Part shown: positions 24,050 through 36,298 of the stretch, piece after piece | Numbering within the stretch: position 1 is the stretch's first letter | Layout of the letters: every line of letters begins with the position of its first letter | Source: Termitomyces sp. T153 | Taxonomy: Eukaryota; Basidiomycota; Agaricomycetes; Agaricales; Lyophyllaceae | Length of the DNA stretch: 64,000 nt | NCBI GenBank assembly: GCA_018296165.2 | Contig: JACKQL020000075.1 | Location: forward strand, 175,592-239,591 | Direction of reading: 5' to 3' | Program-made: the position numbers and the translations under genes | Notes under the pieces: generated by a model | What the model was told of the DNA's origin: nothing | The model's database searches: none | Seen by the model: only the letters and a program-made list of their open reading frames with translations

Positions 24050-27000
24050 CCTGTGTTGGTTGTGTGAGTGGATACTTTTGATTTGAGCCAGCGGATCTTT
24101 TCATAGACTAGGTGTACGATTTCACCAGTAAAAATCAAAGACGTCTATCCATTACACCCACTAAGATAACACATGGTCAAAGCGCTTCATTGAATTGTGC
24201 GTTGTTGCAAATTGACAAGTACAGCAAAAGGGGCCTAGAATGGACAATATGAAGGCGTGCACGTGCTTTTTTCCATCAAAATTATGGAGCTTTAACTCTC
24301 ACACACTTGCTAGTCTGGTGGGTCAAATACAGTGTAAGTTACAAGATCACAATTGAACAATAAATTTAAGGATCTGATGATAGGGATTAGAAGATGCACC
24401 TAGATGACATCTTTCAGAGTCGTATCATGTTGGATCCCCCTGTATTACCTCCTGATCGACCGTCGACTTCTGACCTCAAAGGCAATAAGTGGGCTGTTCT
24501 CGTTCGATTAAAAGAGGTTTTTACCACTTTTCTCGTGAAGTATTTGAATTTCCTTGTAAGATCTTCGTTGAACAACCTATGCTGATCGTTCACGAGATAC
24601 AGTTTGCGTCTGACTTACAATTCGTCGCCTTAGCACCTACCAGAGCCCACGATATCGTATGTATGCTTTTTACTGAAAGCTAAAACATATCCTAGATATC
24701 TTGATTTATGCATTCGTTTACCGATCGCTCTTGAGATCTAATTGACCTTCCTAGTTCCTACAAATCCAATCCTCACGGCACGTCATGTACGATTTGCACT
24801 GCTGAAGATTTGCGGGCCTGGTCTATGATTGAAGATCAGCCTATGCATACAGATAATGTTGGGAGGGGTATATACTAAACTTTTCACTCACATTATTATT
24901 GACAGACTCAATCATCAATACGGCAATCTAATTCGAGACGAGAAGTTTCTACAGAGTACACCTGGAACCTATATTTGTTTCGTGTTACAAGCTGCAACAG
25001 TAGCATCAACGTCTGGTGTACTTGAACTGTCTTTATTGTGTTCATTCTGTCCGAAAAGCTCGAGACGGCAACCGGTCCACTTCTTCATCAAAGTGCGCAG
25101 ATTCTAATTCGTTTTTCCTACTCGCATGAAGAAGTAAATCCATAGTGTAATCGGATGCCCAACCCGAGGTGGACGTCATCTGTGTCATGACTTGCTCATG
25201 CACCGTCTTTGATGAACTATTATCCATCGGGTGAGGCTTATGGAGTAGCTATCGTGCAAACAGATTCTTATGAAGTGGGCTAGATGGCCAAAGTGTATAA
25301 CAATCCTATCAGCCTCACCTGCTCACTACTCTCCTGCTCACTACGTCCGCTCGGAGGTCATTATTAATCAAATCGAAGAATAGGACTATAGCTATACAGT
25401 GTCAAGAGCCTGACCAACTTTGTTCCAAGGATCGGTAGATGGGCTGAGTGGATACATCAACAAAACCACTTTTTTGAAGCCTTCGTTATCATACATACGA
25501 GGGTCACTTTGAATAAACTTCAATGAAGTGAGAGTCATAATCATCTTTTTGCTTTATCATGATATCGAGCATATGACGAAAACGAATATAGGATAAGTAT
25601 CGATAACGTTGATGAAAATTACGAACTGCAACATGTCATCCTTGCCCTCTCCTGTTCTCTGCAACATGTCAAGCTGCACCGTATCTTCTGTACTCCATTC
25701 TCGAGTATATATGCGCTGTGACGTGAGACGCTCTTGGTATTCCTGTCGCCTAACTACCTGTCGTGCTTTACATTCGAATACCTCCGGGACACCTGCATCC
25801 GTTTTGGCCGAGGTAAAGGAGAGCTTCGGACGCCGAGCCGGTGGAGGCGGGAATACTACAAATGTATTATCATGAGACGCAGTTTTGGCGGTTACGGTGG
25901 TGGAGGAAGCAGTCCCGCTGGATTCGCGAGCAAAATGCCAATCATGGAATGTGAATTTGCGATTGGAGTCAGATCAGTGTTGACGATGAGCCGTGGGAGA
26001 TTCAACGGTCTCTGGAGTCCGAATGACGGCATGCGATGAAAATGGAGGGTATAGATCAGGGTCATTGTGAAGGACAGTGTTTTAAGGCGAAATCGTCAGT
26101 GAAACCAGTTCCGTAAAAATGTCACAGCGTCCGTTTCCATCACGCATTCTTTCCCGTCAGCCACGTTCATTTTGCTTTCTACCACCACGCAACAAAAAGT
26201 CTTGTGTGGTCCTGATTTGCCAATGGAGTCTGTTCTCAAAACTCGGCCTGCCCACTCGATCAACGTCGTCATTGTCGCGGGTGAATTGACATCGAAGATA
26301 GCAGGACAGCATCACTACCGCGAAAAACCTTTAAAAGCGTTCCAGGTACATCCTGTCGCACATGAAGATAAACAGAAGTCCAGAACTTTACGGCGCTGTA
26401 ACGTATGAGGCAGTATCTTATCCGCCGGATTGCTGAGATAAGGAATGGTCGCCAGATAGCCGCCAGAGAACTCGCCAGAGATGTACTGCGCGCAGTGCAA
26501 GATTGACTAAGGAAGGATGAAGAGGAAATCGGTGATGACCTTACTGAGTTTTGCAAACCGACGCCGGACGCGCTGGTGACTACAAGTTTCACCGTATGCA
26601 TCGTGCTGATCAAGACTCCAGTATCACCTGAAAACCGTGACGAGTGACAAAGAACCCCGATTACGAGCGAGTATTGGCAACAGACAACGTCGTTGCCCTT
26701 TATATGTATACTCAGCCATCTTGTCGCATAAAGATGATGTCTGCAAAAGGCCAAGAAGTTCTAAATAGACAGGTTGTGATCGCTGCGATTGATCATGGGG
26801 AGAAGTAACCGATCTTATCATGTATAGACAGCAGGGTCCATAAGCTCCAATATATCGCCAAAGTGAGTGAAGAAAGTGTTCATCTCTTTAGACCATTGAG
26901 TCTTTTGCTGTTCGTGCAGGGCTTGGAATAAGCAGGGATAGACTCGAAAACAGGGAATTTATCCATGCTGCATGACGAGACTTGACACTCATGATAGACG

Positions 27001-29440
27001 TCGCGACCGTCTGGGAAGCCTATCATAAACATCACAATCAGCTCTCTTTCTTTCGAATACCAGACCACAAGTGACAATAACAGTTACCCACGCGATCCTG
27101 CAGAATACCCATCCTTCTCCTTCCTACAACGTATCCCATATCAGCACCATCTTGTCTTTACAAATAACACGAACACGCCTTTAACCCAAGCGCACTGTCC
27201 AAAAACTGCACATGCGTCTTCCCATTCTTCTGTAAGCTGTTCATACCACTTGCTTATCCACACTCCATACCCTCCTGGAACTGTTTCGCGCCGCACCGCT
27301 CCAACCCGGTCTTGTAGAACGCAGAGACAAGGTGTTCGAATGTCACTGCTCAATTTAAGATCTCGATGTCTAAGCAAGATGAGCGAGTGAGAATAAACGC
27401 AAAAGATATTGAGAGGTGGGTGGGAATGATACGAACCGGAAGGATAATCACGTTTCGAAAAGACGTAGTATCGAGGGTGTCAGTTTGTACGCGTGAAGAC
27501 GCTTCTCAGCCACTTCCATCGCTGATTCAGATAGATCGTAATAACAACCTCGGTACCAATCAAATGATCCGTTACCCTGAGGACCACTCACCCCGCCGCG
27601 TCCTAAGCTCACCAACATCAGAATCTGTCATCTCTTTGCTCACTTCCATGCCTTTGCCAGGAGCTGCATGTATAATCATCTAACAGTCAAAAATGGAAAG
27701 AAAAGCGGAGTACCCGTCAATGATCCTTTGTTCAGGCCACCTGTGGTAAGCAACGTATTAACATTCCCACTTCGCATACAGAAGAACGCAAACGCAAGTG
27801 CGCTTGCAAAACAGAAGAGCGCTCGCGAAACAGAGGGCGTGGTTGAAATGAAGATGGACTACGTACCGCCGCCAGGGAAGGACTTGGTCGTGGTACTAAG
27901 TGCATTGGGTGTATCGCCGAGACCAGTGGTGGAAGATTCTCCGTCGCGGACGCTACTAGATGTCAGAGTTAGCAACAGAATAGAAGGGGCATACAGTTTA
28001 TTGCTATGGAGGATGAGCGGACGTTAACGAGGTACAAGAGGGGAAAGACAGAGAAAACGGGTTGTCGAGAATCTCTTGCTCACGGGCGTTGTTTCGATTT
28101 AGAATTGTCATCGTAGTGTGTGCGATAGAGTTGGCGCGTCGTTGATCTTGACGGACCAATAAGATTTGCACACTCATATATTTGAAAGATTGGACGCGTT
28201 TGGAGTGAGAATGCGAGCTCGAGCACGGTCGTGTATATCTCAAACTAGGCTCTCGGATCATTTCTGGGCTCAGCGGCTGATCCCACCCATTTCTCTCTCT
28301 TCCTTACGATCCTTTGTATTGAACCTACCAACCTCGCCCATTATATGAGGGTGTTATATGCACCAGAAGCTTTGACGACATCGATTGCTGGGATTTCGTC
28401 AGACGTGGATGCCTGAAGATAAGAACGTTGCTCAACGGCTGCCACGGTGGAGGAACGTATATCATTATGTGCATCTCCAGAGCGGTCGGGAAGACGCCGG
28501 AGAGTCTGGACCTGCCAATCCCTCGCGGGACACCTCTCTTGTGCCCGCATTTCGATTCTTTGGCGCTGGGAGCCCGTTACGGACTTGAGCTATGTCCACA
28601 TATAATTTGTCCAAAACCAGGTAACAAAATGCTTCCTAACTGAGAATAGTGCGAGACTCCGACAAGTAGGCTCAGCGGTCAAAAGATATCTTTGACGACA
28701 ATTCACATCACATACGGACTACTGTGGTACTCGCTGAGAAGTTACCAATGGAAGGTCAGATTTTGAATAGAGATCTGTGACTATCGCACTCATTTATTTT
28801 CACGGATACAATGATTCTAATTTCTGTAGTGTGCGCCAATTGGTATGGCTTTACTGTCTTTGGTTCTACGACGTTTGTCCCTTCGTGGCAAGCTCTGGAA
28901 AATACATGAAGGAGCTCGCCGATCACCGAGAAGTTCTTAGGTTTCTCGTGTAGGGGCTTCATTAGATCAATTGGGGTTCCTCCTTTCAACTCTAGTACTT
29001 CCAACCTGGACAGCGCACGTTCCCTGCGGCGATCTCATCATACGGCGTCTGGAAACTATGTATTTTATGTACTACCGTGGAAATTGAATAACTTCCCTTC
29101 GATCTGACGACGGCACGACGAAACACAGCAAGAAACTGAATTTGCCATGTTCTTCCTTCGCCGTCTCATCCGCGTTGTAAGCAGTCCCAGCATTATCAAA
29201 CACATCAATGCAATGGTGTACCCAACGAACAATGAACCTAACCATGCGAAGGACACCGGGAACAAGGTACAACCTTTTTGTCTGGTACACTGCTTGCGAC
29301 AACTCGTATGCTTGTCCCAGGTCAAAAATAATATGGGTCCTCGCGCAGGGGACAGGGATACCTAAAACGTTCAGGAAGTTGTGGAAGCACGCTGCGTCAT
29401 AGTGATAAAAGAGGTACGTACGCCGAATTCGAATAGTTTA
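24050..29440. other. Long gene-poor region
   Basis: Over 5 kb with no recognisable gene. Frames reach at most 161 codons (minus 26269-26754) and 119 codons (plus 27668-28027, with VVEMKMDYVPPPGKDLVVVL) without family features. Minus-strand text around 27380-27150 (PGGYGVWISKWYEQLTEEWE) reads like protein but is broken by stops. CpG content is normal, so this is not the same kind of repeat decay as at the left end. Remnants of unrecognised genes are possible. Confidence 0.4.
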
Positions 29441-29935
29441 CTCACTGGCTGGCTAATTCTCGATTGCGCGGCAGGGTAAAAATATGGACAGTGTGGATGA
29501 ACTCGTCTTGTTTTATGTAAATATCATCTCGTATTGCGTCTAGCGGATGCACTTCACAGAACCACCCAATCTCATCTTCCTGCCCCTTCAGTATGAACAA
29601 CTGCCTGAATTGCCTATCTACATACAGGCATCGCACGTACACTAGGCAAGGCTCACCCCATGGCACTAACAACGATAAATCGGATCACCCGCGAGTACCT
29701 CCTTATTTAAGACAGACTGATGTCAAATTATGCATCGAGACGTTAACCTCTGGAAAATCTCAACACCTAACAACGATAAATCGGATCACCCGCGAGTACC
29801 TCCTTATTTAAGATAGACTGATGTCAAATTATGCATCGAGACGTTAACCTCTGGAAAATCTCAACACCTCCCTTTTAGCCATAATCTCATCCCTAAGCAT
29901 CGACATCCGACCATTCAACTGACGCTCAGCAGAGA
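29441..29935 (-). pseudogene. Duplicated fragment of the 3' end of the IML2-like gene
   Basis: The DNA parallels 8,880-9,130 at the end of the IML2-like gene. Shared pieces include TTGTTTTATGTA, CTTCCTGCCCCTTCAGTA and ATCTCATCCCTAAGCATCGAC. On the minus strand at about 29930-29875 it encodes MSMLRDEIMAKRE, matching [12 protein letters not shown] at the C-terminus of the intact gene. The rest of the gene is absent. The copy contains an internal 101-bp tandem duplication. Confidence 0.8.
29666..29867. repeat. 101-bp tandem duplication inside the IML2 fragment
   Basis: Two near-identical copies start with CTAACAACGATAAATCGG at 29666 and 29767. They differ at about one base (GACAGACTG against GATAGACTG). 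This indicates recent local duplication within the pseudogene fragment. Confidence 0.92.
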
Positions 29936-30628
29936 ATAATGAGTTTGAATTCTTTGAAGAAGACTGAAGCCTTGAGAGGAGGGTGTGATAGGGCGGGGGC
30001 CGCTACTGTCGCTGCCCTCGATCTTGAACCTACGAATGCAAACCTCACACATATCAATTTGTAATTTTATTGTTCATCTTTGACGAGAGACGGAAACCAA
30101 GGAGCATTGTACACCTGATACATAAAGGACTGAGGACGACGAGATAGGTAACATGTATCTCTTGAGAATTATCGCGTCAAGCAACGCTAATTAAGCAACG
30201 CTAACCTAGCCAAAATCGAAAAAAACAACCAATCATAGCTTCCCAAAAGAGGAATTAAAGTCATAGTCAGTCTGCACTAGTACCTGAGTATCCACGATCA
30301 CCCAGACCAACACCACAACCAACCTCGAACAAAACTTGAGAAGTGAGTGAACGAGGTGTACTCACGACTCACCCCTCTCAATCAATCTCAACGCCTCCCT
30401 CCTCCTCACCACGACCTGCCTAATCATCGTCCGAAATTTGCCAAATTCGCGAAACGGAGACCAACTGACCATCCAGCAACAGCAAACTCTGCGGCTAGGT
30501 TAAATCTCGATGCTTAGCCTAGTCAAAATGAATGCTATGTAGTGTGAGTCATACAGCGCTCCAAAGAGCTTTTAAAGTTTTTAGGATTCTGGTATAAATA
30601 CATACACGACCATCACTAGGGATAGAAA
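29936..30628. other. Intergenic region, possible 3' exon of neighbouring gene
   Basis: No clear gene. On the minus strand at about 30450-30365 a frame reads FGKFRTMIRQVVVRRREALR then LIERGES and a stop, which could be a terminal exon of the hypothetical gene at 30629-31126, but I could not join it with splice signals. Confidence 0.3.
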
Positions 30629-31126
30629 TCACAGCGGCCCTTCCGCCGATATATAGAGTGCTGAGAGAACATCAGATCGAGGTACAGTGTAGACAGACAT
30701 GCCATGCGTGTGGGTGTGCATGGGCGGCATGTGCGGCAGAGATGCGGAAGTGGAGATGGAGGGCGAGGAAGCGGTGATGGTTGATACAATTGTCACATTG
30801 TGCAGAACTGGGAGGTGTGAGAAGATCCGTGCATCACGCGGGGCTTCTATATCATTTGCGAAGTTCGCGAGGAGGTGTGCACCCTGTCATTGGGTGAGGT
30901 ATCTATTTAAACTTATGCTGCTCACCTGAAGTACGATATCATCATTAGACAGCTTGAAAACATCCACCACGCGATCAGAAAGCACGCCCTCCGCAAACTT
31001 GACATAAACTAATTCAATGTGCTTCTCACTCTGGCTGGATAGGCATCGTAAATGTGATTTTATAATAGAACTTGAAGAGGGACTTGCAAGAGAGATTCCA
31101 AAGCATCCTGAGCATCTGTTCGGCAA
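30629..31126 (-). CDS. Hypothetical two-exon protein
   Basis: A first exon (31126-30926, ending VVDVFKLSNDDIVLQ) joins across a 42-nt GT/AG intron (30925-30884) in frame to a second (30883-30629) that begins GAHLLANFANDIEAPRDARI and goes on through SHLPVLHNVTIVSTITASSP to a stop. The in-frame join and protein-like composition support a real gene of at least 151 residues. Upstream minus-strand text at 31260-31150 (HFTKNDLPVFRAAFVRALRA) may be another exon. I do not recognise the family. Confidence 0.4.
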
Positions 31127-31459
31127 CGGTGGATGTGGGGCCTAGACCCTCTGAGAGGGACCGACGGCATCGACAGCTGAGGTGGCGAGGGCACGAAGGG
31201 CACGGACGAATGCGGCGCGGAATACCGGCAAGTCGTTCTTTGTGAAATGAGAGATGCGTTGGGCGCGTGTGCCAGGAGAAGAGCAAAGGAACCTCATCGG
31301 GGCCTGTGAATGTGAATCTGGCAGGGAAGGAGTCTGAGACTGGGAAGGAGACTGGGACCGGGAAGAAGCCTGGAACATACCGTGCGAAAGAGAAGCGACG
31401 ATGGCTTTGCTGTGGACTTGCCAGGCGCACTAGACAATCCACGAGACTTAGCATTTGAC

Positions 31460-31790
31460 TATAATCAATTTTGGCCTAGCGTTAGCGTCCTACTTGGTTG
31501 ACTTCGCGCTCTGGTGCCGATGACCGCGTTTTTGGCATTGCGTACCATAAATGATCCGAGTCCGAGTCCAAGGTGGATCTTGTAAACCATCACCATCGCC
31601 TGATAAATGATACAGGCCTAGCTTTCGAGAGGTGTTCATCGATCTACCTGCTGTTTCTGAATGACATATATGACATTGTGGGTGTAATTCAGATCAATCG
31701 ATAGCTTCAATCAACTAATCGCTGCGGCATATGACCCGATCAATGATGGACCCATCATAGATAAGAACAGTATCGCTTCTTTCAAACCCC
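31460..31790. other. Intergenic, 5' flank of F-box gene
   Basis: No coding frame or structured element recognised. It is the presumed promoter of the F-box gene to the right. Confidence 0.4.
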
Positions 31791-33334
31791 ATGGCCAATT
31801 CGCACCTTCCCCCGCACGAATATCTTCCTGCAGACATTTTGAGAGAAATATTCTCTCATGTCGTTACTGCAGCTGGAGTCATCGATATACCCCATTGTCT
31901 GGCTGATGCGCCACCCTGGTCTCTTGGTCAAGTCTGCTCCAACTGGAGAGAGATCGTGCATTTTGATCCTCTTCTATGGCGTACTATCAGCCTGAGGACC
32001 TCTATCACTAAACTTAGGAATGGAGATATTGATCGTCTCAGCAGGGTCTTACCATACAGCCTTCCTGCACTCAATATACAAGTAGACAACAACAGGTATG
32101 ATGCAGAATGCAGTTGCGAAAGACCAACTTATGCGTTGGAGGCTTCTCTCTTATCGCGATTGTGCAGCCTACACATAACAGCATCTTCGGCAGAACTCGC
32201 TGAATTGGTATCAACAATACCCTCATCAACCATCTTGCTGGAGCTATCATTGCATTTGACTGGGCCTGTCGTACTTGATGAGCTTCAAGCCATCAAATGA
32301 TTCACCGTTACAAATGATCTAAACTCGCTCACGCTTTTCACCCGTCACGAGATAACCACTACAATTGCCAAGGCATTCCTTCATTTGCCAGACATTCATT
32401 TTGACAGACTCACTTATCTTGATGTGCAGTACTTGCGCCATCCTCCCATGCCCGAGCTTTGGGACATCTTTGGCCGGTGCATATCTTTAAAGAAGCTGTC
32501 TTTTTCAACTCACAGAGACATCTTAATACCGCTTCGTCTTTCGCCTCATTTTCTACCCCGTCTGGAGGAACTTAATATATTGGGTGGTTATAACATCAAT
32601 TGTGATATATTACCTTTGAAACAGCTGAAAGCATTATCGCTTAATTCCATGGATACACAGTGTATGGTCAAGTTCCTCCACCAGACTGTAAACCTCAAAT
32701 CACTTTCTCTCCGATCCATCACGAGATATGGCTCAATGGACATCATTGTAACCCGTCTTGGATCCCTTGAATATCTCCTACTGGACATAGACTGTGCTGA
32801 AGTTCTTGACTTTCAAGCTTTCCCAAACTTACTACACTGTCCATGGAAAAATATTGGATGGGCATCATGTCGCGTGGTCTTCCCACTCCAAAAATCCGAG
32901 ACTTCGTCGCGCGTTCTGGATGTATTCTTCAAACATTCCATTACAGTGACCTAAGGGGGAATGATCTCGAGAATTATCAACTCTTACGCAGCCTGCTTGA
33001 CGCTTTACCTTCGCTTCGAGACTTCTCGTCGGACGACGATTATACTGTGCTCTTCACTGATGATCTTCTGATCAAGATGAAAGACAACATACTCCTTCCC
33101 AAGTTGCAGACGCTGAAAATATGGATAGAATCTCCAGCTCTATTTGCCGATGTCATAGAGTCGCGAGTAAATTCTGAATTGAAGGAAGAAGGGTTCATCC
33201 GATTGAAGACAGCATTTGCGTCTTATTGGACTTACAAAGATGGTGTCCGTACTGTTGTCCCGCAAGTTGCGCTGGAAAAGCTCGAAGGAATGAACGCTAT
33301 GTATGGAACAAATTTCAAGATGGTAGCTCATTGA
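31791..33334 (+). pseudogene. F-box/leucine-rich-repeat protein gene, interrupted
   Basis: The N-terminus has an Agaricomycete F-box (LPADILREIFSHVV, then VCSNWREIVHFDPLLWRTIS), followed by leucine-rich repeats and a conserved C-terminal part (GLPTPKIRDFVARSG, then TFHYSDL). Two lesions interrupt about 510 codons. The in-frame TGA at 32298-32300 (reading AIK-stop-FTVTNDL) fits a CGA-to-TGA change. A one-base loss at about 32836 shifts from the frame with FPNLLH to the one with SMEKYWMGIMSRGLPTPK. No GT/AG intron would remove either. F-box proteins recruit substrates to SCF ubiquitin ligases; family members here are numerous and fast-evolving. Either a young pseudogene or sequence errors. Confidence 0.8.
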
Positions 33335-33590
33335 AATAGGATTAAGCAATGACATTACAGATTTTATTGCTAGACAGCGATCCGAACTCCATATTTATCT
33401 ACAACTATTCTACTACATGATCACTCCTGTGGAACATTCGTACGTTATATTGTACTAGTGAAGAGATATCACTTCGGGCAAATGTAATGATACCTCGTTG
33501 AGCTCCCAATGAAATAATAAATACTTATGAGCCTGCCGATAATGTTTGTGATGATCTTATCGGATGCTAATCTTATCGGAAGTATCGTCA
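33335..33590. other. Intergenic region
   Basis: AT-rich spacer after the F-box gene; no feature recognised. The duplicated protease segment begins at its right edge. Confidence 0.4.
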
Positions 33591-35770
33591 GGTGCGAAAT
33601 CGGCAACACCTGCAGCTGCCAAAATGTTTGCATCCATCAGCCCGAATTCTTATCGATGTCAAGTGCAAAGTTGCTCAATTGTCGATAAATTTCAATCTGC
33701 GAAAGCCGGCACAAAGCCTCTATGGGTTGGCATCCAGTAATCTGTCAAAGTGAAGACTCTTCTACGCGATTCGGATCATCACCCGGTGACTATTCCTTCA
33801 TGTACATGCTCCTCGAATGCTGGGAAAAACACCGCTCGAAGGCCCTGCTACATTACCTGTGTCATGTGTTGACAGGGATTTCCGGTCATCTATTTGGCCT
33901 ATGTGAGTAAACCCGCCGTACCCCACTAGATCATTGGACGTCAGCATCATCGATGCATCATCGGGACTGCACTTTTTCTGTATTGAAAGTGCGCGGATAG
34001 AGGGCAGCATTGACTTAGCTTTATTTTTTCGCTTGCATTCCTGTCCCGATGCTAAGCTATGCTACCATAATTCTTGGGGTATAAAGGCAGACTCACATCC
34101 ACATCATACCTCTATCTCATCTGACATTCGATTCCCAGACTCAGATCGAGACGTTCCTTCTGGCTGCATTCTTGGCTACTCTCCTCGTCTTGTCCCTGAC
34201 CGCCAAACCCTGAGTCGCCGGCTGACAAGTGGTGCGACTGACGCTCCAGAGGCACCTTAATTTTACCAGCGTAAGAAATCTCGTGCTTCATGATCAGACC
34301 CATGCGAGGGACTTCCACAGTCATGTACAAGCCTTAGCAGCCTGTGCAAGAAAGATACTATGTCTGCCACAAGTTCTGCTAGTCCGATTGCCACCGATTT
34401 CGACCAGCCGATTATGAACTCGGTAACTATTTATATTGCTACTATCTGTGTCGTTAAGTGACTGTCATTTGATTGAGAGTGAACACTTATTTTCGATTCC
34501 GCCATACAGACAATCTCGTTTTCTTATTTTGGATCAATGTTCCTTTCGATCAACTTGTATCCCTGGAGTGGCAATAGCAAAGATCATACTCCAACCAAGA
34601 CCAGTGTTGGGACTGGTCAAGTGTGTTGATCTTTATCTTGTTCAATAAAATCTTAGTCAATTCCCCAGATAGAATGTCACCTACGGATCTGGTTCCTTCT
34701 CTGGTAAGCAAATCAAGGCTCGTTCGACATTTTGCGTCCGAGCGTGTTTGTAAGTCGTGAGTACTTCAACCTGGTGATCCTCATCGATGACTTCATTCTC
34801 ACTAACAAGCCAATCAGTGCTCCCCACAGAGTACGTCCCCCTCCATCCAATCATGCTCCCATCTTTATCTGGCATCCTCCTCCGGCATCATAGCCTTGAT
34901 GGCGAGATTGACGGTGTCCTCGGATACTTTCTCTTTTTCTTTTGCTCTTAATTCTTTGAACTGACGTGACCTGCTAGTATCAGTCCCGTTGAAGTCACGC
35001 GGGGTGATTTGACGTCCAATCGTTGTTTCCACCCCTGTATAATCATATACTGGACATTCTAGAGACCCTTTCGCCTTCGAAGAACATGCACCTCATCAAA
35101 AAAAACATATACTTTGCGCCTACCACCAAGGAAGAGGACATGAATGAAGAGCTTACCTGAGGTAGTGTTGATAGGGAGAAGTTGGAAGGCACAACTCTCG
35201 TCTTACTCGCTACTGATCCTTACAAACTTTACGTCAACGCTGACGGTGCCGTTTTCAACAAGTCCACTGGCCTACTCATGATCACTAATAGCCAGCTTGC
35301 CTCCCTCAGATCTTTCTTCTTCAACATGAACAGAATAATTACTACTCATTGGTAACTCTTGACAGCTTCTAACGTCTCTCGATATAGGTATTCTATGGAC
35401 TCGCTCCCAATGCCCAAGTCTGATCTCGTTCTCTCGATACTTTCACCGGTGGAAAGTCTGACTCTATCTACCTGATGGTAACCTCGGCTTCTCCAATGGA
35501 GGTCTTGACTTCATCCTTGATTAACGTTACACATTCCTCGAGTGCTTTTACACCGTCTACAACACTGCGACCAAACGAATAGGTTTTGCTATGCTACAAC
35601 TCGTATCACAAGTGCCACCTCCAACTAAAGAGCCTTAGCATTCACTGCTGTGTGCTCTTTATGTACAACCTGACGCTATCATACTTTGTTTGGTGTCACT
35701 TCTCGTGTCCTTCTATGCTCTGTATTTAATAACAGTGCGAGTCAATTTTGTCCTAAGGATTCTATGCCCC
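33591..35770 (+). pseudogene. Aspartic protease (peptidase A1) pseudogene, inverted copy of the 50.7-53.2 kb locus
   Basis: The segment parallels the intact protease locus from its far upstream flank (shared AACACCTGCAG...GCAGCTGCCAAA and GGTTGGCATCCAGT) to its 3' flank (shared CTGACGCTATCATACTTT). A TATAAAG box is kept at about 34080. Coding remnants: signal-like LLAAFLATLLVLSLTAKP, then RLTLQRHLNFTSVRNL, HDQTHARDFHSHVQALAA and, after 35165, TLVLLATDPYKLYVNADGAV and FNKSTGLLMITNSQLASLR. The first catalytic DTG region is missing or unreadable and frames are broken by stops and indels. It is a dead paralogue. Confidence 0.8.
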
Positions 35771-36298
35771 AGTTAGAAAGATTGTAGAGACCCGTCACAA
35801 CTTATGATCGCGTCCTTGGTCGGTTCTTAAAAGCTTGATACTTGATATAGATACTTGAGCTTACGGTTGAGATTCAGACCTAGCTGTCTACAGATATTCT
35901 CATGTGCGTTCCCGCCAACGTCGACACGGGCATTTCTTCCGCAAGGCGTGTATGTGTTTAGGGAGGCAGCGCTCGCTTTGAAAATGTTCGTCATCTACAA
36001 TCTGCAATGGCTCAAGCTGTGGCAGACTCGATTATTGAAGGTGGCATCTAGAAATCTAAGTCTATCCGAAGCGGGGTTCAGACGTCGAATGGAGTATTGT
36101 CAATTCAAATATGATACAGGGTGAGCACTCGAGATCTTCGAGGCAGATGCGAGGGTAGTAAAACTTCTGGGCCTCTAGGGTGCATCATGAACGGTGTTGA
36201 TACGTCAGACAAGGAAGACTCTGCTAGTATAAGTGCCCTCCAGTACACATCTTGTCGAAACCTGTAGACATGGGAGTACTCACCTTCAAAACTGGCAT
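35771..36298. other. Intergenic region
   Basis: A plus-strand frame of 89 codons (35855-36124) has no recognisable family. The rest is the 3' flank of the dehydrogenase gene. Confidence 0.35.
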
